This document shows, in pieces, positions 39,201 to 49,060 of a stretch of 64,000 nt of DNA (positions are counted from its first letter, which is position 1; each line of letters begins with the position of its first letter). The DNA lies in contig CM049320.1 in assembly GCA_026874595.1 (NCBI GenBank), forward strand, positions 45,954,714 through 46,018,713. The letters run 5' to 3'. This DNA is from Sipunculus nudus (taxonomy: Eukaryota; Annelida; Sipuncula; Golfingiida; Sipunculidae). Under the pieces are notes generated by a model. It searched no databases. It saw only the letters and a program-made list of their open reading frames with translations, and had not been told where the DNA came from. Made by a program: the position numbers and the translations under genes.

Positions 39201-40029
39201 TTAGTGTATGACGCGGTATGTATCAGTTTCAAACGGATGCCTGCATATCTGTGGCCTATAGGGCATGTCACCGTGAAATCGCGAAATCTCATTCGACGAG
39301 AAACGGTGCGAGATTTTGCAAGATTTTTGGTTGGATCACCGAGAACTCACCAAGGGCTACAAGATGCAAAAATTTTGACCTCTCTAGCATAAAAACTGAC
39401 AGAGTTAGAAGCTGAAAACTGCATATTTTCAAAATTCAAAGGTTTTACCCCAAAAATAGAGAAATCTGGCAATAGCGCACTTTGGCACCTATGCGCAAAA
39501 ATAAGCCCATGGACCCTAGTTTAAGGTGCTGTGATGGAAATGGCCCAATGTTTAATAGTTCTGGAGGTATAGCACCAAAACAAATTTTCATGTTTTTTCA
39601 TCTGCAACGCCCCCTGGCGGCCATTTCCAAAATCTGAAAAACCCGTTTCGAGATATTCTTATGTTACATAAAATATCTCAGAATCAGTAAAATTGCTGCA
39701 AATTTGAAAAATATCACGAAATTCCATGATTTCTCCCCAAAATTGCGTAACCATGGTAACAGCGAAATGAGGCAATTTTGCAGTGTTGGAAGTGGCCATG
39801 CAGTGGCAAATAAAACGGGCTACAGATTAGGTGCCTACGGCTATTTTTGACGAAGGTATGAAGAAAAAACCGTTTTTGAGCTTTTTGGTGACCCTGACCT
39901 TGACCCTTGACCGATCATGACCAAAAACAATAGGCTCCGAGAAGAACCGATTATACACTCTATCTATAAGTATCAGGACGATTGGTGCAAAATTGTGGCC
40001 TGTAGAGCGGGGACATACAGACAAACAAA
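36209..40029 (+). repeat. Units 26-28: repeat of the 13-15 variant order
   Basis: A569 in unit 26, delta-A in 27 and T144 in 28, exactly 13 units after the same order in 13, 14 and 15. Unit 26 also has a private C-to-T at 37291. Confidence 0.8.
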
Positions 40030-40219
40030 CAAACGGAACTGATCAACATACTTGTCGAAATCTCTGATTCCGGCAAGCAACAAACAGACATACGCAACTG
40101 ACCAATATGCTTGCCGAAATCTTTGATTCCGGCAAGCAACAAACAGACAGACAAACAGACGAACAGACATACGCAACTGACCAATATGCTTGCCGAAATC
40201 TTTGATTCCGGCAAGCAAT
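40030..40219 (+). repeat. Array right edge: partial unit 29 and two extra boundary hairpins
   Basis: 40030-40080 repeats the first 51 bases of the unit through its hairpin (40051-40077), then jumps to two CAGACATACGCAACTGACC-type modules with hairpins at 40109-40137 and 40188-40216. The last GGCAAGCAAT is followed by TAAAACAGGCC, found nowhere else in the family, so the repeat domain ends here. Confidence 0.88.
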
Positions 40220-40767
40220 TAAAACAGGCCGCAATATGTTCACGACAAAAGGTGGGTCAAGCTCTGTTTAACTTCAAAGCCTTAAAGCCATTGTCTGATT
40301 GACGAGGTAAAGGGTTCTCAGAGTGCAATGTTTTCACAGTTGTTTCTTCAGATCATCTTTAGTGCTGACAATTAACTTAGAATAAGCTATGTTTCCATAA
40401 GCGTGAATGTAAGAGCAAGCCAGAAGGAGGACGCAAATATGAGTCGGGAACCAAATGCAGGGTGCATTTCTACATATGGGATGCTTGATTTCTAGTCTTT
40501 CCTGCCCAATTACAATACAGAAATTTGGGCAACAAGTCTGTTTGTTTGGTCTGAACATTGACATATCTGATCCTCTTGCGCAAGTGACATTTATGTGTAG
40601 GTCTGTTTGTGCTGGCCTGGTACCAGTCAGCATTTGTTTGAGTGGCGGAAGCAACTTTTGATCTTTGTACTTTCTTCATTGCCCCAGTTTGCTGGTTTTA
40701 TATGTGACATGTAGTGTTATGTTGCTTTCATAGGTAACAAGTTTAAATTGTTTAAATAGAATCATTT
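40220..40767. other. Apparently single-copy DNA, nothing recognised
   Basis: No repeat family of the window is seen here. A 106-codon frame (40334-40654, -) overlaps shorter frames on both strands, has no recognisable domain and lacks supporting features. I do not call it a gene. Confidence 0.4.
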
Positions 40768-40985
40768 ATTTTAGCTCAGCTGACTGTTAGTCAACAGAGC
40801 TATAGTGATTTGTCAGTGTCTGTCTGCCTGTCTGACTGGCATGTTTTGACACCATTGGACCCACGAATCTAAAATTTGGAATGCTGTTAGATACCCCCAA
40901 AATCTCCTAGCAAATCAAAAATTAGGTCACTGTGACCAGTGGCTGATACAGAGGGGGCGCACGACGCCCCCCCCCCCCTCACGAG
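40768..40985 (+). repeat. R-ERE interspersed repeat, copy 1 (diverged)
   Basis: Opens with TTAGCTCAGCTGACTGTTAG, which folds as TGACT-GTT-AGTCA, like copies at 48721 and 63746. The middle is diverged. It has an ERE-like palindrome and a 12-C run (40967-40978) where copy 2 has 13 C. Confidence 0.65.
40924..40938. promoter_or_regulatory. ERE-like inverted repeat
   Basis: AGGTCACTGTGACCA is the estrogen-receptor-type AGGTCAnnnTGACCT with only the last base changed. The homologous sites in copies 2 and 3 read AGGTCACTGCGACCT. Confidence 0.45.
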
Positions 40986-41059
40986 CTGTAACACCCCTCG
41001 TATTATCTTATTTTTTCCCCTTTTATTCATGATTAATATTCTTTTTGCATTTTTAGAGA

Positions 41060-41605
41060 ACCTGTGAGCACACTAAAATTGAAATCTCAGAAATGGCTAG
41101 AGCTATCATCACCAAATTTTATGCCAATGTTTGTCACGTAAGTCATATCTGAAATTGAGGTATTGGTGGCTTCACCTACATTGGTCTGTTTTTTACAAGC
41201 AATAATGTAATTTTAGACTCTTCTAGCTTACACACTGTTTTATGATAAAACTGTTAAGCTGATTGGTTTAAACTTTACAAGAATTATTCTATGGTAGGGT
41301 TCTGCCAGTTTTATAAAAATAGATTGGGTAAATGCAGCTTTATAAAAGCAGTGAAGCCAATTGAAAAAGGCTTTCTGTGTTTGAAAACAGATTTAACAAC
41401 ATGCTGAGTTTTAGCATCCAATTCAAGAGGTCACTGAATACAACCAGGTGGGGTCCAGACATCACCATGGCAACTGACCTGGCTCTGTCTGGTGTCTAGA
41501 CAATGTGTCTAGCTGTCAAGACGCAGCGTCTAGACGCAGAATTCCCAGATTAGAACTATTGGAAAAATATCTTTCAACTATTTGAAAAAACTTGGTTTGC
41601 ATTTT
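41060..41605 (+). repeat. R-XBA interspersed repeat, copy 1
   Basis: Runs from CACACTAAAATTGAAATCTC to TTGAAAAAACTTGG and aligns block for block with 54241-54790 and 58776-59315. It contains ATCACCATGGCAAC (41461-41474, one mismatch to the X-box) followed by a TCTAGAC-rich palindromic area, broken in this copy. Confidence 0.75.
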
Positions 41606-42908
41606 TAGCAAATCTGTGAGCTTATGCTGTGGTGTGGCATTGTCCATCGTCCGTCGTGCATCATAGCTATCTCAAAAAGGGCAGGAGCTAGCATCCTCAA
41701 ATTTTGGCAAAAAATTTGTAACCAAAAAAATTCTATCGGATTTTGCTTAATTGTCTGCTAACTGCTTTTTTAGCGAACCTGTGAGCTTGTGCGATGGTGT
41801 GGCGTCGTCCGGCGTCTGTTGTCCGTCGTCTGTACATTAAACCCATACCATCTTGAAAAGCGGCAAGAGTTAGCATTACAAATTTTTATGCAAAAAATTA
41901 GTCATCTAAAAAATTCTATTGGATTTTGCTTATTTTTTGGCTAACTGCATTTTCTTAGATTTTATAGGGAAAAAGCTTATAAACCTTTAAAAATCTTCTC
42001 CGAAACTGTTCAGCCAAATTGTCCAATATTTCATAATGATCCCTGGAACAGTCTCTCTCAAATTTGTTCAAATGTTTTAAGTTCTGTGATTTTTGGCCGA
42101 GTTACAGGAAATTGAACTTGGTCATCTGTCCAAAAAAGCATACTAAAATGACAATCTCAGAAACGGCCGGAGCTATCATCACCAAATTTTATGCCAGTGT
42201 TGGTCACATGAGTCATATATGAAATTCAGGTATTGGTGGCGCCACCTGCATTGACCTTTTTTTGTACGGGGTTCATTAGTCATCTGTACATTAACCCATA
42301 ATTTCTCAGGAACAGCAGGAGTCACCATCCCAAGATTTTATGCAATAATCTGTCGCATATCAAATGTTGTGGGATTCAGCTTATTTTTTGCTGTCTGCAT
42401 TTACTTAGACTTTATAGGGAAAAATCTGAAAAAAAAACTTTAAAAGTCTTCTTGTGAACAGTCCAGCCAAATTGTTCAATATTTTACAGAAATGATCCCA
42501 GAGGCAAGCCCTCTCAAGTTTGTTTAAATGGTTTGCATTTGTTGAATTTTAGCGGAGTTACATGAATTTGAACTGAGTCATTTGGCCTAGTAAGCATTCT
42601 GACATAGTAATCTCAGAAATGACAGAAGCTAGCATTACCAAGTATTGTGCAAATGTTGGTCACATGACTCATATTTGAAGTTGCAGATTTAATGGTGCCA
42701 CCTATATTGACCTGTTTTTTATGGGCAAAAACCTCATAATTTTAGCCTCTTTCAGCTTAAAATGTTTATGATGAAACTGTCAAGTTGAATCGTTCAATAT
42801 TTCAAAAGAATTTCTAGGACATGGTTCTTTCAATCATATCAGAATAGATTGAGTTTGTTGATTTTTGGTTGAGTCATGAAAAGCTTAAGTTGGTCTTATA
42901 GCCATTAT
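41606..42908 (+). repeat. R-GAG/TTC degenerate repeat cluster
   Basis: Leader blocks GCGAACCTGTGAGCTT with GTCGTCCG-rich tails (41610, 41770) and ~150-170-bp modules (TCTTCTCCGAAACTG, AGCCAAATTGT, TCACAGAAATGATCC, TTTTGGCCGAGTTACAGG) repeated with heavy divergence. The part from about 41815 matches 61770-62805 in the same order. No gene seen. Confidence 0.7.
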
Positions 42909-42910
42909 TG

Positions 42911-42938
42911 TATCCAGCAAAACGAAGTTTTGCGGATA
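42911..42938. other. 5' hairpin of H-B1
   Basis: Arms TATCCaGCAAAAC and GTTTTGCGGATA around GAA, with one unpaired A. It is absent from H-B2, whose 5' end is missing. Confidence 0.8.
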
Positions 42939-44049
42939 CTATGTTTTTGACAGGGTTCCGCCACTGCCGCCTTCATTTCCGGAGAACTTCTCTGAGACTA
43001 CTGGACAGAAACTTACACAAATTATCGGGTCACATGTGAACTGGTGCCTAACCAAGTGGCCTTGACCTCTGACCTTTCCTCTCTGCCCAGCGTCCATTTG
43101 TGCGTCTGTGCTCATATCTCAGGAAATGTTTGACCAATCAGGAAAACAATTTTAGCCCTGGATAAATGACACAAATGTAGCCCCTGGATAGCTTTATAAC
43201 ATACACAAAAATGGTGGCGCCACCTGCAGCCATTTTTGCACAGCATCCATCTGTTTGTCTGCCTTGGGTTAAAATCACTCGTATCTCTGCAGTGGTTTGA
43301 CCAAATTACCTGAAATTCAGCATGCGTATACATCCCACATAGCTTTCTTGATTTTATGACAGGTGGCGCCACCTACATTCACGTTCACGCTGTAGACATC
43401 CATGCTTATATCTCCGGACTCGTTAGACCAATCAGGAAAAAAAAATTACACAAATGTAGCCCTTGGATAGCTTTATAACATACACGAAATTGGTGGCGCA
43501 AACTGCAGCCATTTTTTCACAGCGTCCATCTGTTTGTCTGCTTCAGGTTAAAATCACTCATATCTCTGCAGTGGTTTGACCAAATTACCTGTAATTCGGC
43601 ATGCGTATACATCCTGGATAGCTTTCTTGATTTTATGACAGGTGGCGCCAGCTTCATTCACGTTCACACTGCAGAAGTTAATGCTTATATCTCCAGACTC
43701 GTTTGACCAATCAGGAAAAAAATTTACACAAATGTAGCCCTTGGATAGCTTTATAACATACACTAAAATGGTGGCGCCACCTGCAGCCATTTTTGCACAG
43801 CGTCCATCTGTTTGTCTGCTGTGGCATAAAATCACTCATATCTCTGCAGTGGTTTGACTTTTCCATCTGAAATTTTGCATGTGTATACATCTTGGATAGT
43901 TTCTCGTTCAAATATCAGATGGCGCCACCTACAATGATGTTTACGTGGCAGAGATCAATTCTAATATGTAACACATGTAACTCTATTTCCCCTTGCCACT
44001 CAATCCATGCTTAACTTCACCCATCCTAGTCTGATTTTGGTGGATACAC

Positions 44050-44068
44050 GTAGTCGCTTGTCAACTAC
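44050..44068. other. 3' hairpin of H-B1
   Basis: GTAGTCG and CAACTAC pair at 6 of 7 positions around CTTGT. H-B2 has AGTCG/CGACT around the same loop (57996-58010). CTAG follows about 8 bases later, as at Helitron 3' ends. Confidence 0.7.
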
Positions 44069-44080
44069 CCGTATTCTAGT

Positions 44081-45265
44081 TATGTCTATTTCAAACTGAG
44101 GACTGCAATAGTGTTCTTCTACAAAATTATTGTTTCAATTATTACTTCTGTAACATTGCACAAAATTATTCTTAGTTAGCCTTTGTTCAAGTTTACTTGA
44201 ATGATTTTTGGCAAAATTATTGGACCTTTAACAATGAAAGGACTGCAAATTTAATTATTATAGATATTTTGATAAAAAGTTTATGAATAAGTCAGCTTGA
44301 AAACGGCATTTTAGCCAAAGGCTTCCAGTATGTGTAAACAGATTTACCATCGGGCCAAGATTGTGTCTGCATCTATAAATAGGTTGAGAAACCGCCAACT
44401 GTTTCAGATTTGGCAACAGATCAAGAGTTCATTCAGTGCAGCCAGATATAGGTCAAGAGTTCAATCAGTGCAGCCAAGGCATGTGATCACCTCATTTAAG
44501 ACATGTGAACACCTCATGGTCACCTCATAGGTAGCATGTGACAACCTCATGAGTATCGTGATCACCTCATGGGTGTCATGCCCATCAGGGTTGCATTTGG
44601 AGCCAATCTGTGAGCTTATGCAATCAGATTTGGCACCAAAGTTCAGCCTGGATCTATTTATAGCTTTATGCAACAGGTCAAGAGTTCACTTAGTGCAGCC
44701 AGATACAGGTCAAAAAGTTCACTCAGTCTAGCCAGGTGCAGGTCATGAGTTCAGTCAATGCAGTAGTCTGAGCCAGCACTTTGTCACAGTTCACTCGGGG
44801 CAACTGACTTTCTCACCTAAGCCAGGTGAGACCCATGCATCAGACTCAAGGTAAGTTTGATGTATTGGCCGGATATCTTGATCTGTCTATGTGTCTTTGA
44901 TGGCTTTCTCGTTCACAAGACAGGTGTCGCCACCTACAATTACTTTTGCCCAGTGTATGTGCCTGCTTATTTTTACAGAGGAATTTGATATATCAGCCTG
45001 AAATTGGACATATTTATGCATATCGAATTGGGCATATGTATATATCTCTGATAGCTTCGTTGTATACAAGACTGGTCATGCCAGCTGCAATCATTTTTTT
45101 GTTGTGTGCACCCATGCCAGAATATCAGCAGTGGTGTTTGTGTAATTGTTTCTTATTCAAAATGTTTAGTACTGCATTGTTCATATACATGAAAAGTAAT
45201 GCCAGTGTATTTCCCAATGCACAGGTTCGCATAAGGCCTGTAGGCCTTGTTTATTACATATAAAA
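44081..45265 (+). repeat. R-CAG composite repeat, copy 1
   Basis: Shared with 62806-63745 and, from about 44330, with 50561-51520. It includes a ~33-bp minisatellite (GTCAAGAGTTCAnTCAGTGC, 44400-44480 and 44680-44760) and a short run of CATGTGATCACCTCAT units (44478-44580). It ends in GCACAGGTTCGCATAAGGCC with a 7-bp hairpin (45233-45248). Confidence 0.75.
45233..45248. other. Terminal hairpin AAGGCCT-GT-AGGCCTT
   Basis: Perfect 7-bp stem with a two-base loop after GCACAGGTTCGCAT. Related ends are at 51495-51506 (5-bp stem) and 58180-58193 (6-bp stem), each at a repeat boundary. Confidence 0.7.
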
Positions 45266-46249
45266 GTCCTGGTGACAACGTTACAACTATGTTAAATGCA
45301 TATTTTATATTGGTTCTAACTGAATGTCAACGGACATTAACACATGACAACTAATATAAAGTTAACACCACATATATGATAATCGAAACAAAAAACTTGA
45401 ATATTATGATGTCACAATATTTACGTCACAGTTGTAAGTCCAGGAGCTGGTGGCGCTAATTATGGGGTAATAATACTCCTACCTTTACATGATAAAGAGA
45501 TGATCAAGAGATATCCTTAAGATCAAAGCATATATATATCTTATCATATATTATAATGATGTAAACTCATCTTGTAAATAATGAGACGCAGAACAGAAGT
45601 AGTCTTTGCTTTTATTTTCCTCTCCTGAAAGGTGGCATCTGGTGGCCAGTCAGCGTCAAAATGTAATATTTTTCATAACAATGATAGCGTGTGAATGTGT
45701 ACCATGTGTCAGTACAGAAAAACATACCGGTTTAATAATATTTAATGGAAAAAATACACGTTTCAATTCCATTTTAATATCGGCTTCATGTTATTCGCAA
45801 TTGGCCGCTATTGACCGTTATTGTGGCAATACCGGCCCAAAATCACAATGTTGTCTTTGGATTTACCCCACACCATGCACCAGCACATCACTCTTCAAAG
45901 TGATGGGTTTTAACAAAATGTATCAATCTTGGCCCTGTCGAATCAGAGTGTCTACCACTCCCAGTCAAAGTATTCATGTGTTCATGTGCATGCAACGATA
46001 TGCCATCTCCTGTTACCACAAATATATTTGATATATCTCTGGTAAAAGGTCAGTAACTGTTATTGACGAGGATACAGGATAAAATAAACTTGACAAGACG
46101 GTTACAAAAGGGACCCTCTAATAGGTGTGATCTGGCCTCATTTCTCCATTTCATACGGAGTATATAAAACTAGGGGTAACTACGGTCCCCAAAACTTGTA
46201 TATTCCGAAGATATAAGGTGGACAAAAGTAACCACCGTATAAGATTTTA
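45266..46249. other. AT-rich, apparently single-copy; no gene recognised
   Basis: The longest frame here is 141 codons (45606-46031, +). Its product shows no domain, signal peptide or repeat I recognise, and its Cys/Ser-rich composition is what AT-rich non-coding DNA commonly gives. I do not call it a gene; an exon of an unfamiliar gene cannot be excluded. Confidence 0.4.
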
Positions 46250-46960
46250 TGGGCAGTATTTTCTTTGTGCCCTGTCTGGCCTCACATCTGTAACAGTATT
46301 TATTTAGAGCCCCGACTGGCTGAAACATGCCCCCTCATTGGGCTAATTATTTCAACCACTGGTCTATTAATATATAGCGAGATTAACTCGCACACTGTAC
46401 CATCAGTTGTGGTAAATATTTGGACGGTATTATTTAGACCTGGATATGGTCAAAACTTCCCCTCTCACTGGGGTGAGATATAAAGACCATTGGTGAACAA
46501 TTACAGCGAGATTCACTCGCACACTGTATCATCATCTGATCAGTGTTTAGATGTATATGCATCACCCTCGGGTAAGCTTTTCAAAAACAGTTTTTATTCT
46601 GTGCTCTGTTTGGCCTCATAATTTAGACGGTAAGCCCCGCATAGCCGAAACATGCCCTCTCACTTGGGTAAAATACTTAGACCATTGGTCAATTAAGCAA
46701 CAAGATCCACTCGCACACTGTATCATCATCTGATCAGTGTAAATAGATAGCCTATATGCATTACCCTAAGGTAATGTTTTCATAAACAGTATTTTCGTGA
46801 GCCCTGTTTAGCCTCAAAATTAAGACGGTATTCTAGGCCCTGCACGGCCGCCACATGCCCTCTCACTGGGCTGAAATATGAATTACGACTGACCAAGTAA
46901 TAATAATTGGGTAACAGCAAGATTTCTCGCTCATTGTAAGATCACCTTAATTAGATATAT
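46250..46960 (+). repeat. Degenerate tandem repeat, about four units of 120-215 bp
   Basis: ACTCGCACACTGTA recurs near 46386, 46509 and 46706 and, decayed, near 46925. It is paired with ACATGCCCTCTCACT-type blocks (46326, 46448, 46650, 46853) and with CCCTGTnTGGCCTCA blocks. Spacing is irregular. Not found elsewhere in the window. Confidence 0.65.
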
Positions 46961-48720
46961 ACAGGTGAACTTAAGCAAAGTAATACATAAAATAATACTG
47001 CCAGATTATTCAACGACGGCACAGTAGTTTTAATCAGTTTCAGAAAAGTCTGCATGTAATATACAATACCGACATGACTTATTGAGGTAAAATAGTAAGC
47101 AGTGCTGCCCAAGAATATTACACAACAGACCTGTATCTATAAATATGACATTCAAATTGGATATCAGGATTAGTTACCTATTCATTAGTTTATTTGAATA
47201 ATGATAATTTCTTTTTTTTTTTTTTAATCTGTTCATGGCATTTTCATTTTACTGTTTATATTTTTTAATACATCATTATTTAATCATCAACAATATCATC
47301 ATTCTGATCATAATCATTTTTAATTTCTTTTTTATTAAGCTCTACAGATTCATATTATGTGTAGTAGTTAACTTACTTTGTAGTTATCAGAGTTATACCA
47401 CATCTTAAGCATTAAGTAACTCGAAACCACAGTGAAATATGTATTTATTGGTGACCAAAAAAAGGTTAAAACCAACGCAGCAATATATACATGGTTTGTT
47501 ATTTATTTTAAATTATCGTTACTCTCAAATGCAAAATAGAGTGGACATGAACTTGAAGTCAGCTTATTGATTCATTTAATTTGTGTATTTATTCAACTTA
47601 TTTAGTATTTTGGTGTCTTGCTCACCTATCGAAATTATAGATAGGATTTCACTGAAATTTACCTAATTAAACAAGTTAAGCTTCTTAATAAGCGATGTCA
47701 TTTTAACTGGTGTGTTAAGTATGCACACTGGTCGAATTTATTTTAATTACTCACAATACTTATAATAGACAAATTTGTGCTGGTTGATGTTAGTCTGTAG
47801 TTGTAGATATGATGACAGGTATTTTCTTATGCAAGCGGCGCCACCGTACCAGAAGTGCTCCAGGTGAAAAGTGGTACCCTGCCATAACTGAGAACTCTAT
47901 ACGCAATATGCAAAACCTACATGGCAAGATGCTGACATAACAGACACAAATACTCGCCAGGCAAAAAATTGTTCACAGGCCAGAGAACAGGCTTTTAGAA
48001 GCAACTGGAGAAACTTTGCCACCATACGATGCTATGTGCCACCAAATATGTTCTATTTTTTTCGTTCGGATGGCATCTTTCGGATTAGGTGTGTATGCAC
48101 CAACATAAATTAAAGGATTTTATTTTTTCGTTCGTACAGCTATTTTCGTTTGGACGTAAAATTCGTTCGGACGCATCTGGTGTGAAACCGCCTTTACTGA
48201 TAAATAAATAAGATGACAGGCAGGTCCTGTGAAGATGGATGACTCTGACCACTGCATGGTGGTGATATGTGTTCAGGCCTTTGTGATGCAATAGCCTTTG
48301 GGCATGGCCATTTGGTTAAGCCATTAACATTAGACCCCAAATCTAAACCCCAGGTTTATCAGAACTAGAGGAACCAGAAACACAGCTGGTATCAAGCTGG
48401 TTCCTTTGAATTACATGTGCACATGTTTTTGAAACCGCTATTTAAGGTAAATGAATTACAGCCTTGTTTTAAAAATAGCTTGTAAGTTAAATTTCTCTAC
48501 ATTAGAATCCCATTTGATTTAAACATAAGATTACACATTTTAGGGTTTATACAATACCATTCTAATTTTGGCAGAGTAGCATATAAGATGACTATCCAGT
48601 TTAGACCATAATCAAGTATTTAACTAATGTTTCTAACAAAGTACCTTCACAAGAAAAACCGTTAAGATATTGTCAAGTCTACAGTTCTGTCTATAAATGT
48701 TTTCAAAAAAGAAGCTATGT
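46961..48720. other. AT-rich, apparently single-copy; nothing recognised
   Basis: 1.76 kb with a 14-T run (47212-47225), long A+T stretches and only short frames. TTCGTTCGGA-type decamers recur at about 48062, 48126 and 48160. An isolated GGCGCCACC occurs near 47837. No gene, RNA gene or transposon end is visible. Confidence 0.5.
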
Positions 48721-49060
48721 TATTTTTAGCTAAGCTGACTGTTAGTCAACTGAGGTATAGGAATGGCGCTTTGTCTGGCGTCCGTCCGGTCGTCCGTTAG
48801 CAGGGCACAAATCGTAACTGCTGGTCCTAGAATCTTCTAAGTTAACATCCAGGGAGGTTGATAAAAATCTCCTTGATAACCTGTAATTAGGTCACTGCGA
48901 CCTATATCCTTTGAGCTATTGGGCTTATAAATAACCCCCCCCCCCCCGAATGATGAAAAATTGGATACAAAACCTGCAATATCTTGATAATTAATTAATG
49001 GATTGTCATGAAACTTGCCTTTAATATTGACCATGACTAGTTTTGTCAGATCCCAAAATG
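48721..49060 (+). repeat. R-ERE interspersed repeat, copy 2
   Basis: Opens with TTAGCTAAGCTGACTGTTAG, continues with GGAATGGCGCTTTGTC and TTAGCAGGGCACAAAT as in 63746-64000, and has an ERE-like palindrome and 13 C (48935-48947). The opening folds as a hairpin. Confidence 0.75.
48889..48903. promoter_or_regulatory. ERE-like inverted repeat, copy 2
   Basis: AGGTCACTGCGACCT: the IR3 nuclear-receptor palindrome with one changed base (C for T). Confidence 0.45.

Larger units (their letters stand above)
4361..40029 (+). repeat. SAT1274 satellite array: 28 tandem units
   Basis: Twenty-eight direct head-to-tail units of 1,274 bp. Units 14, 15 and 27 are 1,273 bp through loss of one A. Starts are 4361 + 1274 x (n-1) up to unit 14, then 22196 (unit 15), 23469 (16), 24743 (17), continuing by 1274 to 37483 (27) and 38756 (28). 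Only a handful of single-base variants is visible over 35.7 kb, so the array was amplified or homogenised very recently. Order inside a unit: boundary hairpin, ~200-bp array-specific segment with a CG-rich alternating stretch, CTCF-like site A, GAGAAACGG block, CTCF-like site B, X-box, half-site run, closing GACAAACAAAC. The 62-65-codon frames repeating in each unit overlap on both strands and are by-products of the repetition. Expression and binding are unknown. Confidence 0.98.
42909..44080 (+). mobile_element. H-B1: complete non-autonomous Helitron/Helentron-like element
   Basis: 1,172 bp. The 5' end TGTATCCAGC lies in a hairpin with arms TATCCaGCAAAAC and GTTTTGCGGATA (42911-42938, one bulge). 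The body holds about three ~277-bp minisatellite units with GGTGGCGCCACC palindromes. Near the 3' end GGATACAC (about 44042) is the inverse of the 5' TGTATCC, followed by a hairpin (44050-44068) and TATTCTAG then T. The unfilled paralogue at 62795-62812 reads GGCCATTAT-TATGTCT across the site, which fixes the borders to within a base or two and shows no target duplication beyond that. No Rep/helicase gene is present, so it is non-autonomous. Class assignment is inference from structure. Confidence 0.75.

Noticed and set aside
4600-40024. Repeated 62-65-codon open frames in each satellite unit
   Set aside because: They occur on both strands and in overlapping frames, lack domains, and are identical only because the DNA is; nothing favours protein over DNA conservation.
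4361-40029. CRISPR-like or coding tandem array
   Set aside because: Units are 1.27 kb with no short repeat-spacer alternation, and the DNA is clearly animal.
40334-40654. 106-codon minus-strand frame after the array
   Set aside because: Overlapping frames of similar length on both strands and no domain or homologue recognised.
45222-45235. CAGGTTCGCAT as a pol III B box (tRNA-derived SINE)
   Set aside because: GGTTCG is present but the A and the two C that complete RGTTCRANNCY are missing, and no A box is placed upstream.
45606-46031. 141-codon frame as a gene
   Set aside because: No recognisable domain, no supporting signals, composition typical of AT-rich non-coding DNA.
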